A stretch of 64,000 bases of DNA from NCBI RefSeq assembly GCF_003991405.1, contig NZ_RPEN01000158.1:310001-374000 (forward strand), in the 5' to 3' direction. The notes beneath the pieces are model-generated. The model saw nothing but the letters and a program-made list of their open reading frames with translations, was not told where the DNA came from and did not search any database. Of this stretch, positions 49,754-57,532 are shown one piece after another. The position numbers and the translations under genes are program-made. Origin of the DNA: Pseudorhodobacter sp. E13 (lineage in GTDB: Bacteria > Pseudomonadota > Alphaproteobacteria > Rhodobacterales > Rhodobacteraceae). Each line of letters opens with the position of its first letter. Positions within the stretch are counted from its first letter, which is position 1.

Positions 49754-50482
49754 TTGCCCATCGCCTGCAAAACCTGCCCGCTGCGAAAATGCGAGGCTTT
49801 CATCCCGATGACCGATGCCGAAGTGCAGTTCATGCAAAAGTTCAAAACCGGAGAGATGACAGTGGACAAAGGCACCACGATCTTGCTGGAAGGGTCATCC
49901 TCACCCCAGCTTTATACGGTGCTGTCTGGCATGGGCCTGCGCTATAAAACGCTGGAGGACGGCAGCCGTCAGGTCATCAACCTGATCTTTCCGGGCGATT
50001 TTCTGGGCCTGCAAGCCGGGCTGATGGGTGAAATGGGCCATTCGGTAGAGGCGTCATCGGCGATGACGCTTTGTGTGTTCAACCGCGCAGCGCTGTGGTC
50101 GGTGTTTCAGGCCAACCCCGCCCGCGCCTATGACCTGACATGGATCGCCGCGGTAGAGGAGCATTTTCTGGGCGATGCGATTGCCACCATCGGTCAGCGC
50201 GATGCCGCAGGGGCGCTTGCCTGGGCCTTTTTGCGGATTTTCCGGCGGGGAGAGGCGTTAGGGCTGGCGCAAGGCCATAAGATGCCGCTGCCATTCCGCC
50301 AGCAGGACCTTGCGGATGCGTTGGGCCTGTCGCTGGTCCATACCAACAAGACGCTGAAACGGTTTCGTGCCGCCGGGGTGATGGATTGGTCACGCGGGGT
50401 TTTGCAGGTGATGAACACCGGCGCTCTGGCCAAACTCGCCTTGATCGAAGATCAGCCCCCCGCCCCGCGCCCGCTGCTGTGA
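49754..50482 (+). CDS. Crp/Fnr family regulator with FNR-type cysteines, TTG start
   Basis: 242 aa. The TTG at 49754 is supported by GGAGG seven bases upstream; no in-frame ATG is near. Cys5, Cys8 and Cys13 (ACKTCPLRKCEAF) plus Cys107 (AMTLCVFN) have nearly the spacing of the E. coli FNR 4Fe-4S ligands. A cNMP-binding-like beta roll (LYTVLSGMGLRYKTLEDGSRQVINLIFPGDFLGL) precedes the dimer helix and a C-terminal HTH (FRQQDLADALGLSLVHTNKTLKRFRAAG). The recognition helix lacks the E..SR triad of FNR, so its binding site should differ. It may sense O2 or redox state. Confidence 0.88.
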   Translation: MPIACKTCPLRKCEAFIPMTDAEVQFMQKFKTGEMTVDKGTTILLEGSSSPQLYTVLSGMGLRYKTLEDGSRQVINLIFPGDFLGLQAGLMGEMGHSVEASSAMTLCVFNRAALWSVFQANPARAYDLTWIAAVEEHFLGDAIATIGQRDAAGALAWAFLRIFRRGEALGLAQGHKMPLPFRQQDLADALGLSLVHTNKTLKRFRAAGVMDWSRGVLQVMNTGALAKLALIEDQPPAPRPLL

Positions 50483-50506
50483 CGGGCATTTTTCCGCGAC
50501 AGGCAA

Positions 50507-50531
50507 GGAACCAATCACCGGCCGGGGCGTT
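50507..50531 (+). promoter_or_regulatory. Candidate EcfG promoter of csbD-like gene
   Basis: GGAAC (50507-50511), 16 bases, CGTT (50528-50531), 46 bases before the ATG at 50577. Confidence 0.75.
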
Positions 50532-50576
50532 GATTTACCAGAACGCGGCAAGGGTGCCGCCTGAAAGGAGAAGCAG

Positions 50577-50774
50577 ATGAATTCCGATCAAATTCAAGGC
50601 AAGTGGAAGCAGATCAAGGGCAAAGCTCAGGCAAAATGGGGCGATATTACGGGCGATGAATGGGATCGCATCGAAGGTCGCCGCGAAGAGATCGTGGGCC
50701 TTGTGCAAGAGAAATACGGCCATGCCAAAGCCGAGGCCGAGGCAGAAGTGGATGACTGGATCAAGCACCAGTAA
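50577..50774 (+). CDS. CsbD family stress protein
   Basis: 65 aa, highly charged and helical, with the family core DQIQGKWKQIKGKAQAKWGDITGDEWDRIEGRREEIVGLVQEKYG. The ribosome site is GAAAGGAG. CsbD is a general-stress protein in Bacillus and many proteobacteria, with no defined activity. The EcfG-type promoter and T-tailed terminator make it a monocistronic member of the local stress regulon. Confidence 0.93.
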   Translation: MNSDQIQGKWKQIKGKAQAKWGDITGDEWDRIEGRREEIVGLVQEKYGHAKAEAEAEVDDWIKHQ

Positions 50775-50795
50775 CCACGCCTGACAGATGATCAA

Positions 50796-50824
50796 ACGGC
50801 GGCAGCACCTCTGCCGCCGTTTTT
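50796..50824 (+). terminator. csbD terminator
   Basis: ACGGCGGCAG (50796-50805) pairs with CTGCCGCCGT (50811-50820) and is followed by TTTT. Confidence 0.92.
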
Positions 50825-50911
50825 GCATGTCTAGACGGGAAATGGGCGGCGGGGGGCTTGAACGCCTTGGGGCTTTCCCTAAGATCAGCGCAAATCATGT
50901 GGAGTGTTGAA

Positions 50912-51712
50912 ATGTCTTTTGTGAAATCCGCGCTTGTCGCGCTTGGCCTTTCGGTGACGGGGGGCATGGTGCAGGCGGCTTCTTGCTCCAACACGGGCGG
51001 CAATTATAACGCGTGGAAGGCCGAGATCGCCGCCGAGGCAAAGGCGCAGGGCGTGGGGGCCAAGGGCATCGCCGCACTGATGGCGACCAGCTATTCGCGC
51101 GAAACCATTTCAGCCGATCGCAATCAGAAAAGCTTCAAGTATAGCCTTGAAAAATTCATGAATGTGCGCGGGGCGGAAACCATCATCAAGCAAGGCCGTG
51201 GCCAGAAGGCCAAGAACGCCAAGCTGTTTGCCGCTTTGGAAAGCCAATATGGCGTGCCTGCGGGGGTGCTGATCGCCATTCACGGCATGGAAACCGCTTT
51301 TGGCGGCTTCATGGGCAAGACCAATATCGTTTCGGCCATTTCCACCCTGACCTATGATTGCCGCCGCTCGGATTTCTTCAAGCCGCATATGATGGCGGCG
51401 CTGATTTTGGTGGATCGCGGGTCCATCACCTCCAGTTCGGTGGGGGCCAAGCATGGCGAATGGGGGCATACGCAATTCCTGCCCGGTAACGCGTTGAAAT
51501 ACGGGGTGGATGGCGATGGCAATGGCCGCGTGGATTTGAACAACCGCGTGGATGCGCTGGCCTCGACCGCGAATTACCTGCGGCAAAAAGGCTGGCGCCC
51601 CGGCCAAGGTTATCAGAAAGGCCAGCCGAATTATGCCGTGCTGAAGGAATGGAATGCCGCCAGTGTCTATCAGGAGGCCATCTCGATCATGGGCGCGCGG
51701 ATCGACCGCTAA
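50912..51712 (+). CDS. Lytic murein transglycosylase (MltB/GH103-like)
   Basis: 266 aa from ATG 50912 with GGAG upstream. A signal peptide ends around GGMVQAASC. The GH103 motifs are present: YSRETISADRNQKSF, LESQYGVPAGVLIAIHGMETAFGGFMGK (catalytic Glu in HGMETAFG), GSITSSSVGAKHGEWGHTQFLPGNALKYGVDGDGNGRVDLNNRVDALASTANYL. It cuts peptidoglycan in the periplasm. An 18-bp tandem duplication covers its stop codon (51704-51739). Confidence 0.9.
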   Translation: MSFVKSALVALGLSVTGGMVQAASCSNTGGNYNAWKAEIAAEAKAQGVGAKGIAALMATSYSRETISADRNQKSFKYSLEKFMNVRGAETIIKQGRGQKAKNAKLFAALESQYGVPAGVLIAIHGMETAFGGFMGKTNIVSAISTLTYDCRRSDFFKPHMMAALILVDRGSITSSSVGAKHGEWGHTQFLPGNALKYGVDGDGNGRVDLNNRVDALASTANYLRQKGWRPGQGYQKGQPNYAVLKEWNAASVYQEAISIMGARIDR

Positions 51713-51739
51713 AGCCCAAAGGACCGCTAAAGCCCAGAG
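51704..51739. repeat. 18-bp tandem duplication across a stop codon
   Basis: GACCGCTAAAGCCCAAAG (51704-51721) is followed directly by GACCGCTAAAGCCCAGAG (51722-51739), one difference. The first copy contains the TAA stop of the transglycosylase gene. Confidence 0.85.
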
Positions 51740-51742
51740 CAG

Positions 51743-51774
51743 GATAACGGGGGCCCCTCGTGGCCCCCGTTATC
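51743..51774. terminator. Hairpin between convergent transglycosylase and TRAP genes
   Basis: GATAACGGGGGCC (51743-51755) pairs perfectly with GGCCCCCGTTATC (51762-51774), a 13-bp stem with a 6-base loop. It lies between the stops at 51712 and 51778. Confidence 0.8.
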
Positions 51775-51777
51775 ATA

Positions 51778-53328
51778 TCAGAACACCAGACCGGGCAACC
51801 AAGTGGAAAGGGCCGGAAACGCCCAGATCAGCGCCATCGCCACGATTTGCAGCCCGATAAACGGGGCCACGCCGCGATAGATCATGCCTGTCGTCACCTC
51901 GGGCGGGGCGGCGCCACGCAGATAGAACAGCGAAAAGCCGAAAGGTGGCGTCAGGAAGGATGTTTGCAGGTTCACCGCAATCAGCACCGCCAGCCAGATC
52001 GGATCATGCCCCATGATGATCAGCGGCGGCACCAGAAGCGGCAGCAAGATCACCGAGATTTCGACGAAATCAAGGAAAAACCCAAGGATGAAGATGAAGG
52101 CCATGGCAAACACCAGCGCCCCTGTCGCCCCGCCCGGCAAGGATTGCAGGATGGCCGCGACCCGATGCTCTCCGCCCAAGCCGACAAAGACGAGGCTGAA
52201 GTAAGAGGCCATGAGGATCGTCGCAAAGATCATCGAGGTGACGACCAGTGTTTGCCCCATCGCGGGCAGCATGATGCCGCGCTGAAAACTGGCCCGCAGG
52301 GCCGCGATAATCGCAGCAATCCCCAGCAGCGCCAGAAAGCCATAGCAGGCCGCAAGCAGATATTCCGCCGCACCCGCGTCTGACCGCTGCAACCGCACCG
52401 GGGCCAAGCCTGCGGCAAAGGCCAGCACCAGCAAGGCCCCTGCCCCCACGATGATGACCCAGCGCGACCCGCCTTGCCGCAGCCCCGCCAGCAATATCGC
52501 GCCGATGGCCCCGACCGATGCTGCCTCATTCGGGCTGGCGACCCCGCCCAGAATGGCCCCCAGCACCGCGAAAATCAGCAGCACGGGCGGCAGAATGGCG
52601 CCCATCACCTCGGCTCCCGACGGTTTCACCCGCTGTTCGCGCATCGCAGGCGCATCCATGGGCAGCACCCAGGCACGCGCCAGAATATAGACGATGTAGA
52701 TCACCACCAGCAGCAACCCCGGCACCAAAGCGGCGGCAAAGGTCTGGCCCACGGAAATGGTTTCGACCGAGAATTTGCCCTGCGCATATTGCGCCTGTTG
52801 AAAGGCCGATGACATCACCTCGGCCAGAATGATCAGCAAGGTCGAGGGCGGGATGATCTGCCCCAAAGTGCCCGCCGTGGCGACCATGCCCGCCGCAAGG
52901 CGCGGGTTATAGCCATTGCGCAGCATGGCGGGCAGCGCGATCATCCCCATCGCCACCACCGTCGCCCCCACAATCCCGGTGGAGGCCGCCAGCAGCGCCC
53001 CCACCAGCATCACCGAAACCCCCAGCCCGCCGCGCATCGCGCCGAACAGGCGGCCCATGGTTTCCAGCAAATCCTCGGCAATGCGGGATTTTTCCAGCAC
53101 CACCCCCATCAGCACGAACAGCGGAATCGCGGTCAGCACCGGGTTTGTCATCACCGCGAAGAAGCGTTGCGCCAGCGCGCCCATCAGCCCAAGATCAAAC
53201 ACCCCCAACGCCCAGCCCAGCAGCGCAAAACCCGTGGCCACCCCTGCGATGGAAAACGCCACCGGATAGCCCATCAGGATCACAAGGATCAGGGCGGCGA
53301 ACATGATCAGATCCAGCGGCAGGGTCAA
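51778..53328 (-). CDS. TRAP transporter large permease (DctM-like)
   Basis: About 516 aa from TTG 53328, which overlaps the small-permease stop (TTGA) and follows a GGGGGCGG. The next in-frame ATG is at 53304. It is a 12-helix-type membrane protein with DctM motifs: AIPLFVLMGVVLEKSRIAEDLLETMGRLFGAMRGGLGVSVMLVGALLAASTGIVGATVVAMGMIALPAML, GTLGQIIPPSTLLIILAE, and LGFFLDFVEISVILLPLLVPPL. Together with DctQ and the binding protein it drives Na+-coupled uptake. It is last in the three-gene operon. Confidence 0.92.
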   Translation of the reverse strand: MTLPLDLIMFAALILVILMGYPVAFSIAGVATGFALLGWALGVFDLGLMGALAQRFFAVMTNPVLTAIPLFVLMGVVLEKSRIAEDLLETMGRLFGAMRGGLGVSVMLVGALLAASTGIVGATVVAMGMIALPAMLRNGYNPRLAAGMVATAGTLGQIIPPSTLLIILAEVMSSAFQQAQYAQGKFSVETISVGQTFAAALVPGLLLVVIYIVYILARAWVLPMDAPAMREQRVKPSGAEVMGAILPPVLLIFAVLGAILGGVASPNEAASVGAIGAILLAGLRQGGSRWVIIVGAGALLVLAFAAGLAPVRLQRSDAGAAEYLLAACYGFLALLGIAAIIAALRASFQRGIMLPAMGQTLVVTSMIFATILMASYFSLVFVGLGGEHRVAAILQSLPGGATGALVFAMAFIFILGFFLDFVEISVILLPLLVPPLIIMGHDPIWLAVLIAVNLQTSFLTPPFGFSLFYLRGAAPPEVTTGMIYRGVAPFIGLQIVAMALIWAFPALSTWLPGLVF

Positions 53329-53825
53329 TTTCCGCCCCCCAACCGCAGCACATCGCGGATCAAGGCCGACAGGCCCTGCACCAGCAACAGCACACAAAAG
53401 GCCGGGATCAGCGATTTCAGCAAAAAGGAAGCAGGCACGCCCCCCACCGAAATCGGCCCTTCAAGAATGGCCCAGGACCTGCGCACCGAGGGCCAGCTGT
53501 AATACAGCAAAATCCCCAGCGAGGGCAGCATCAGGCACAGATGCCCGAAGATATCGACCATCGCCTTGGCCTTGGCCGACAGCGGCGCGTAAAAGATATC
53601 CACCCGCACATGCCCGCCCAGCAACAGCGTATAGCCCGCCCCCAGCATGAACAACGCCGCATGCAGGTAAAGCACAGATTCATTGAAGAAAATAGACGTG
53701 AAGCCAAAGACATAGCGCAACAGCACAATGCCAAACTGCATCAACACCATGGCAAGTGCTGCCCACATCACCACGCCGCCCACGGCACGGTTGATCTTGT
53801 CCAGCCCGTCTGCAAATCGGTCCAT
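53325..53825 (-). CDS. TRAP transporter small permease (DctQ-like)
   Basis: 166 aa, four membrane helices (VVMWAALAMVLMQFGIVLLRYVFG, LYLHAALFMLGAGYTLLLGGHVRVDIFYAPL, IFGHLCLMLPSLGILLYYSW, LKSLIPAFCVLLLVQGLSALI). HVRVDIF and the ALF-LGAGYTLL region are typical of DctQ. ATG 53825 follows an AGGG site. It overlaps the large-permease start by four bases. Confidence 0.9.
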   Translation of the reverse strand: MDRFADGLDKINRAVGGVVMWAALAMVLMQFGIVLLRYVFGFTSIFFNESVLYLHAALFMLGAGYTLLLGGHVRVDIFYAPLSAKAKAMVDIFGHLCLMLPSLGILLYYSWPSVRRSWAILEGPISVGGVPASFLLKSLIPAFCVLLLVQGLSALIRDVLRLGGGN

Positions 53826-53861
53826 TGCCTGCCCTTTTTTTCCTGCCCGCATGCCTGCGTG

Positions 53862-53888
53862 GCGGCCCCCGGACGCGCCGGGGGCCGC
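53862..53888 (-). promoter_or_regulatory. Strong intercistronic hairpin after the TRAP binding-protein gene
   Basis: GCGGCCCCCGG (53862-53872) pairs perfectly with CCGGGGGCCGC (53878-53888), 11 bp with a 5-base loop, seven bases past the binding-protein stop on the minus strand. No T run follows. It probably protects the upstream mRNA or reduces read-through so that binding protein exceeds permease (inference). Confidence 0.7.
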
Positions 53889-53895
53889 GATGGGT

Positions 53896-54984
53896 TTATT
53901 CGCCGTAATTATACGCAAGGTTGCGGGCGTTCATCTGGCCGTTATCGGCCCATGGCATGTATTCCACCATCAGTTTGCGATAGTCGAGGAAGCTTTCGGT
54001 GATGCGCTTGACCAGCTCATCCTCGGAGGCGCGCAGCTCTCCGATCACCTCGCCCATGGCATTGCCCATGGCGATGGTGATTTCCTCGGGCCATTGCCGC
54101 ACGGTGACGCCATGTTCGGCCACCAGCGCGCGCAAGGCCAGCGCGTGTTTGGTGTTATATTCGGTCAGCACCGGGTTATACATCGACTGGGCCGCTGCCT
54201 CTACTGCTTGCTTGAGGTCGTCGGGCAAGTCGTTCCAGGCGGCAAGGTTGATGCCACATTCCTCGGCCGAGGACGGCTCTCCCGGGCCGGGGCCATAGTA
54301 GTTCTTGGCGACCTGATAAAGGCCAAGCGCGCTATCCGTCCATGGCCCGATGAATTCGCCCGCGTCCAAGGCGCCCGATTGCAGGGCCTGAAACATGGCG
54401 GGGCCAGACATTGCCTCTACCGCCACGCCCAGCTTGGACATGACTTCGGAATTCAGACCCGTGGTGCGGTATTTCAGACCTTTGAGATCATCCAGCGAGG
54501 TGATTTCATTGCGGAACCAGCCTGCCCATTGCGGGCCGGAATTGCCCGTCAGAAAAGGCTTGAGGTTGAAGCGGCCATACATTTCATCGTAAAGCGCCTG
54601 CCCGCCGCCATGTAGCATCCAGCCATGCTGTTCGATCGCGGTCAGGCCCAGCGGCTGGCTGCCAAAGAGCAGGATGCCTTTGGATTTGCTGCCCCAATAG
54701 GCGGGAACCGCGTGGTAAATTTCGGCGGTGCCTTCGCCCACCGCGTCAAACACGCCATTGCCGGGAACGATTTCACCCGCAGCGAACAACTCCACTTGAA
54801 TGCGCCCACCAGACAGCGCCGTGATCCGGTCGGCCAGCATTTGCGCAGCGACACCGGGGCCGGGCAGGTTTTTCGGCCAGGCCGAGACAAGGCGCCATTT
54901 GCGCACATCCTGCGCGATGGCCGGGGCGGCCAGCGATGCGGCCCCGATTGTGGCGGCGGCGGTGAGGAAGTTTCTTCTTTTCAT
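53896..54984 (-). CDS. TRAP transporter substrate-binding protein, TakP-like
   Basis: 362 aa from ATG 54984 (AAGGAG upstream). The signal is twin-arginine-like (MKRRNFLTAAATIGAASLAAPAIAQ). The mature protein follows the TakP group (alpha-keto acid binding): WRLVSAWPKNLPGPGVAAQMLADRI, AAGEIVPGNGVFDAVGEGTAEIYH, GNSGPQWAGWFRNEITSLDDLKGLKYR, ALQSGALDAGEFIGPWTDSALGLYQVAKNYY. Likely ligands are pyruvate or other 2-oxo acids, by family. It is first in the operon, with a flavin reductase-like gene 31 bases upstream on the same strand. Confidence 0.9.
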   Translation of the reverse strand: MKRRNFLTAAATIGAASLAAPAIAQDVRKWRLVSAWPKNLPGPGVAAQMLADRITALSGGRIQVELFAAGEIVPGNGVFDAVGEGTAEIYHAVPAYWGSKSKGILLFGSQPLGLTAIEQHGWMLHGGGQALYDEMYGRFNLKPFLTGNSGPQWAGWFRNEITSLDDLKGLKYRTTGLNSEVMSKLGVAVEAMSGPAMFQALQSGALDAGEFIGPWTDSALGLYQVAKNYYGPGPGEPSSAEECGINLAAWNDLPDDLKQAVEAAAQSMYNPVLTEYNTKHALALRALVAEHGVTVRQWPEEITIAMGNAMGEVIGELRASEDELVKRITESFLDYRKLMVEYMPWADNGQMNARNLAYNYGE

Positions 54985-55015
54985 GGAACGTCTCCTTATT
55001 GGTGGTGGGATGAGG

Positions 55016-55675
55016 TTAGCGGCTGGGTTTGCCCTCCAGCCCGGCATCGGCAATGGCGCTGTCACCGGGGATGCGCATTTCAAAAGTTTCGGTGATGGTG
55101 GCGTAGTCGTAATATCCCATCCGGGCGAGCGGCTGGATTTTGGCAATATCAAGCTTGCCGTCCGGCGTGATCACCGCATCCGCAACATGGATGCGCATGA
55201 CCTGACCAAAGACCACATCCACCGTGCCCACAGGCCCATTGCCGGGCAGCCGCGTGGTCGAGAGATATTTGCATTCGAACTGCGCCGGGCTTTCGGCCAC
55301 CCGCGGGCCAGGCGCATCAACGCAGGCCGCTTTGGTGACGCCTGCGTGCAGAAACTCATCCTCGCCGTAAGGCAGCGCCTGCGCCGACAGGTTGACCGCC
55401 GCACGCAGGGCATAGGTGGCCATGTTCCAGACGAACCATCCGGTTTCCTCGGCGTTGATCACGGTATCCTTGCGGCGCCCATCCGGGTAGCCATTGGCGG
55501 CGAACATCACCATCGGCGGATCGAAGGTTAGGTTTTGCCACTGGCTGTAAGGGGCCAGATTGGCGCGGCCATCGCGGCTGATGGTAGAGAGCCAGCCTAT
55601 GGGGCGCGGCACCGTGCAGCTTTTGAACGGGCTGAAGGGCAGCGGACAGGGATCGGTAGCGGGGGCGTAATGCAT
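55016..55675 (-). CDS. Flavin reductase family protein (FMN-binding split barrel)
   Basis: 219 aa. The flavin-reductase-like fold is seen in SCTVPRPIGWLSTISRDGRANLAPYSQWQNLTFDPPMVMFAANG and NAEETGWFVWNMATYALRAAVNLSAQALPYGEDEF, with a C-terminal VVFGQVMRIHVADAVI. It may reduce FMN for a partner monooxygenase or act as a flavoprotein itself; no partner is adjacent. It is upstream of the TRAP operon on the same strand. Confidence 0.87.
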   Translation of the reverse strand: MHYAPATDPCPLPFSPFKSCTVPRPIGWLSTISRDGRANLAPYSQWQNLTFDPPMVMFAANGYPDGRRKDTVINAEETGWFVWNMATYALRAAVNLSAQALPYGEDEFLHAGVTKAACVDAPGPRVAESPAQFECKYLSTTRLPGNGPVGTVDVVFGQVMRIHVADAVITPDGKLDIAKIQPLARMGYYDYATITETFEMRIPGDSAIADAGLEGKPSR

Positions 55676-55700
55676 CTATGGCCTTTTTGTTTGGCGAAGG

Positions 55701-55755
55701 CCGGGGGGCTGTCTGCCCCCCGGACCCCCCGAGGATATTTTTGCCGAAAAGAAAG
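55701..55755. repeat. Second copy of GC hairpin plus GGATATTT..CCGAAAAGAAAG element
   Basis: CCGGGGGGC (55701-55709) pairs with GCCCCCCGG (55715-55723), followed by ACCCCCCGAGGATATTT and TTGCCGAAAAGAAAG. Stem and tail match the element at 5913-5963. Here it lies between the hutU 3' end and the flavin reductase gene, both on the minus strand. Confidence 0.75.
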
Positions 55756-55773
55756 CGGGGCGGGGTTTAGGGG

Positions 55774-57456
55774 TCATGTCAGGATGCCCGGAAGGTTGAG
55801 ATTGTGGTCGCGGGCGCAGTCAAGCGCGATGTCATAGCCTGCATCGGCGTGGCGCATGACACCGGTGGCAGGGTCGTTCCAGAGCACGTTATGCAGGCGG
55901 CGGGCAGCATCGGCTGTGCCATCTGCACAGATGACCATGCCTGAATGTTGCGAGAAACCCATGCCGACGCCGCCGCCGTGGTGCAGGCTGACCCAAGTGG
56001 CCCCGGATGCACAATTCAGCAGCGCATTGAGCAAAGGCCAGTCAGACACAGCATCGGAGCCATCTTTCATCGCCTCGGTTTCGCGGTTGGGCGAGGCAAC
56101 GGAGCCCGAATCGAGGTGGTCGCGGCCAATGACGATGGGGGCTTTGAGTTCGCCAGAGGCCACCATCTCGTTGAACATCAGACCTGCTTTGTGGCGATCG
56201 CCCAAGCCGATCCAGCAGATGCGGGCGGGCAGGCCCTGAAAGGCGATGCGGTCGCGCGCCATATCCAGCCAGTTGTGCAGGTGGGTGTTGTCGGGAAAGA
56301 GTTTTTTCATCGCCGCATCGGTTTTGTAGATATCTTCGGGGTCGCCCGACAGCGCCACCCAGCGGAAGGGGCCGATGCCTTTGCAAAACAACGGGCGGAT
56401 ATAGGCGGGCACGAAACCGGGGAAGGCGAAGGCGTTTTCCAGCCCTTCCTCTCGGGCGACTTGCCGGATGTTATTGCCGTAGTCGAGGGTGGGCACGCCT
56501 GCATTCCAGAAATCCACCATGGCGGCGACATGGGCGCGCATGCTGGCGCGTGCGGCTTTTTCCACCGCTTTGGGGTCGCTTTCCTGTTTCGCGCGCCATT
56601 CGGCCACGGTCCAGCCCAAGGGCAGATAGCCATGGATCGGATCATGGGCCGAGGTTTGATCGGTGACGATATCGGGGCGTGGGCCGCCGGCCTTCATGCG
56701 GGCGTAAAGTTCGGGGAACACTTCGGCGGCATTGCCGATCAGGGCCACGGATTTTGCCTCTCCCGCTTTGGTCCATTGGTCGATCAAGGCCAGAGCCTCA
56801 TCCAGTGTATGGGCCTTTTCATCGCAATAGCGGGTGCGGATGCGGAAATCGGCGCGGGTTTCATCGCATTCCACCGCCAGGCAGCAGGCGCCTGCCATCA
56901 CGGCGGCCAAGGGTTGGGCGCCGCCCATACCGCCCAAGCCTGCGGTCAATATCCACTTGCCCTTGAGGCTGCCGCCATAGTGCTGACGCCCGGCTTCGGC
57001 AAAGGTTTCATAGGTGCCTTGCACGATGCCTTGGGTGCCGATGTAGATCCACGATCCGGCGGTCATCTGGCCATACATCGCAAGGCCGCGCTTATCGAGT
57101 TCGTTGAAATGATCCCATGTCGCCCAATGCGGCACGAGGTTGGAATTGGCGATCAGCACGCGCGGCGCGTCCTTGTGGGTCTGGAACACGCCCACGGGTT
57201 TGCCCGATTGCACCAGCAGCGTCTGATCGTCGTTCAAATCGCGCAAGCTTGCGCAGATCTGGTCAAAATCGGCCCAGGTGCGGGCGGCGCGACCGATGCC
57301 GCCATAGACCACCAGTTCATGCGGGTTTTCGGCCACATCGGGGTGCAGGTTGTTCATCAGCATCCGCAAAGGTGCCTCGGTCAGCCAGCTTTTGGCGGTG
57401 ATTTCGGTGCCGGTCGCGGGATAGATATCGCGGGTGTTATGGCGCGGATTGGTCAT
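55774..57456 (-). CDS. hutU: Urocanate hydratase
   Basis: 560 aa. Family motifs: [93 protein letters not shown] (NAD-binding Gly-rich), [16 protein letters not shown] and [24 protein letters not shown]. It converts urocanate to imidazolone propionate with NAD+ as electrophile. The GGAG ribosome site lies inside the small ORF upstream (57437-57532), so hutH, the small ORF and hutU are closely coupled. Confidence 0.96.
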   Translation of the reverse strand: MTNPRHNTRDIYPATGTEITAKSWLTEAPLRMLMNNLHPDVAENPHELVVYGGIGRAARTWADFDQICASLRDLNDDQTLLVQSGKPVGVFQTHKDAPRVLIANSNLVPHWATWDHFNELDKRGLAMYGQMTAGSWIYIGTQGIVQGTYETFAEAGRQHYGGSLKGKWILTAGLGGMGGAQPLAAVMAGACCLAVECDETRADFRIRTRYCDEKAHTLDEALALIDQWTKAGEAKSVALIGNAAEVFPELYARMKAGGPRPDIVTDQTSAHDPIHGYLPLGWTVAEWRAKQESDPKAVEKAARASMRAHVAAMVDFWNAGVPTLDYGNNIRQVAREEGLENAFAFPGFVPAYIRPLFCKGIGPFRWVALSGDPEDIYKTDAAMKKLFPDNTHLHNWLDMARDRIAFQGLPARICWIGLGDRHKAGLMFNEMVASGELKAPIVIGRDHLDSGSVASPNRETEAMKDGSDAVSDWPLLNALLNCASGATWVSLHHGGGVGMGFSQHSGMVICADGTADAARRLHNVLWNDPATGVMRHADAGYDIALDCARDHNLNLPGILT

Positions 57457-57532
57457 GGCTGTCTCCGTTCAGGCCAGCAAATATGCTGCGATGATAGTCG
57501 TTGAAGGTGGGATTGGCGGGCCGCAGGGTCAT
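57437..57532 (-). CDS. 31-codon ORF linking hutH and hutU
   Basis: The ATG overlaps the hutH stop (ATGA, 57529-57532) and the TAA (57437-57439) lies 20 bases inside hutU. It would encode [20 protein letters not shown] then [11 protein letters not shown]. The exact overlap at both ends suggests translational coupling, either as a real microprotein or as a relay that carries ribosomes from hutH to hutU. I do not recognise the peptide. hutG often sits in this position in related operons, as I recall, but the peptide does not look like HutG. Confidence 0.45.
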   Translation of the reverse strand: MTLRPANPTFNDYHRSIFAGLNGDSHDQSAP

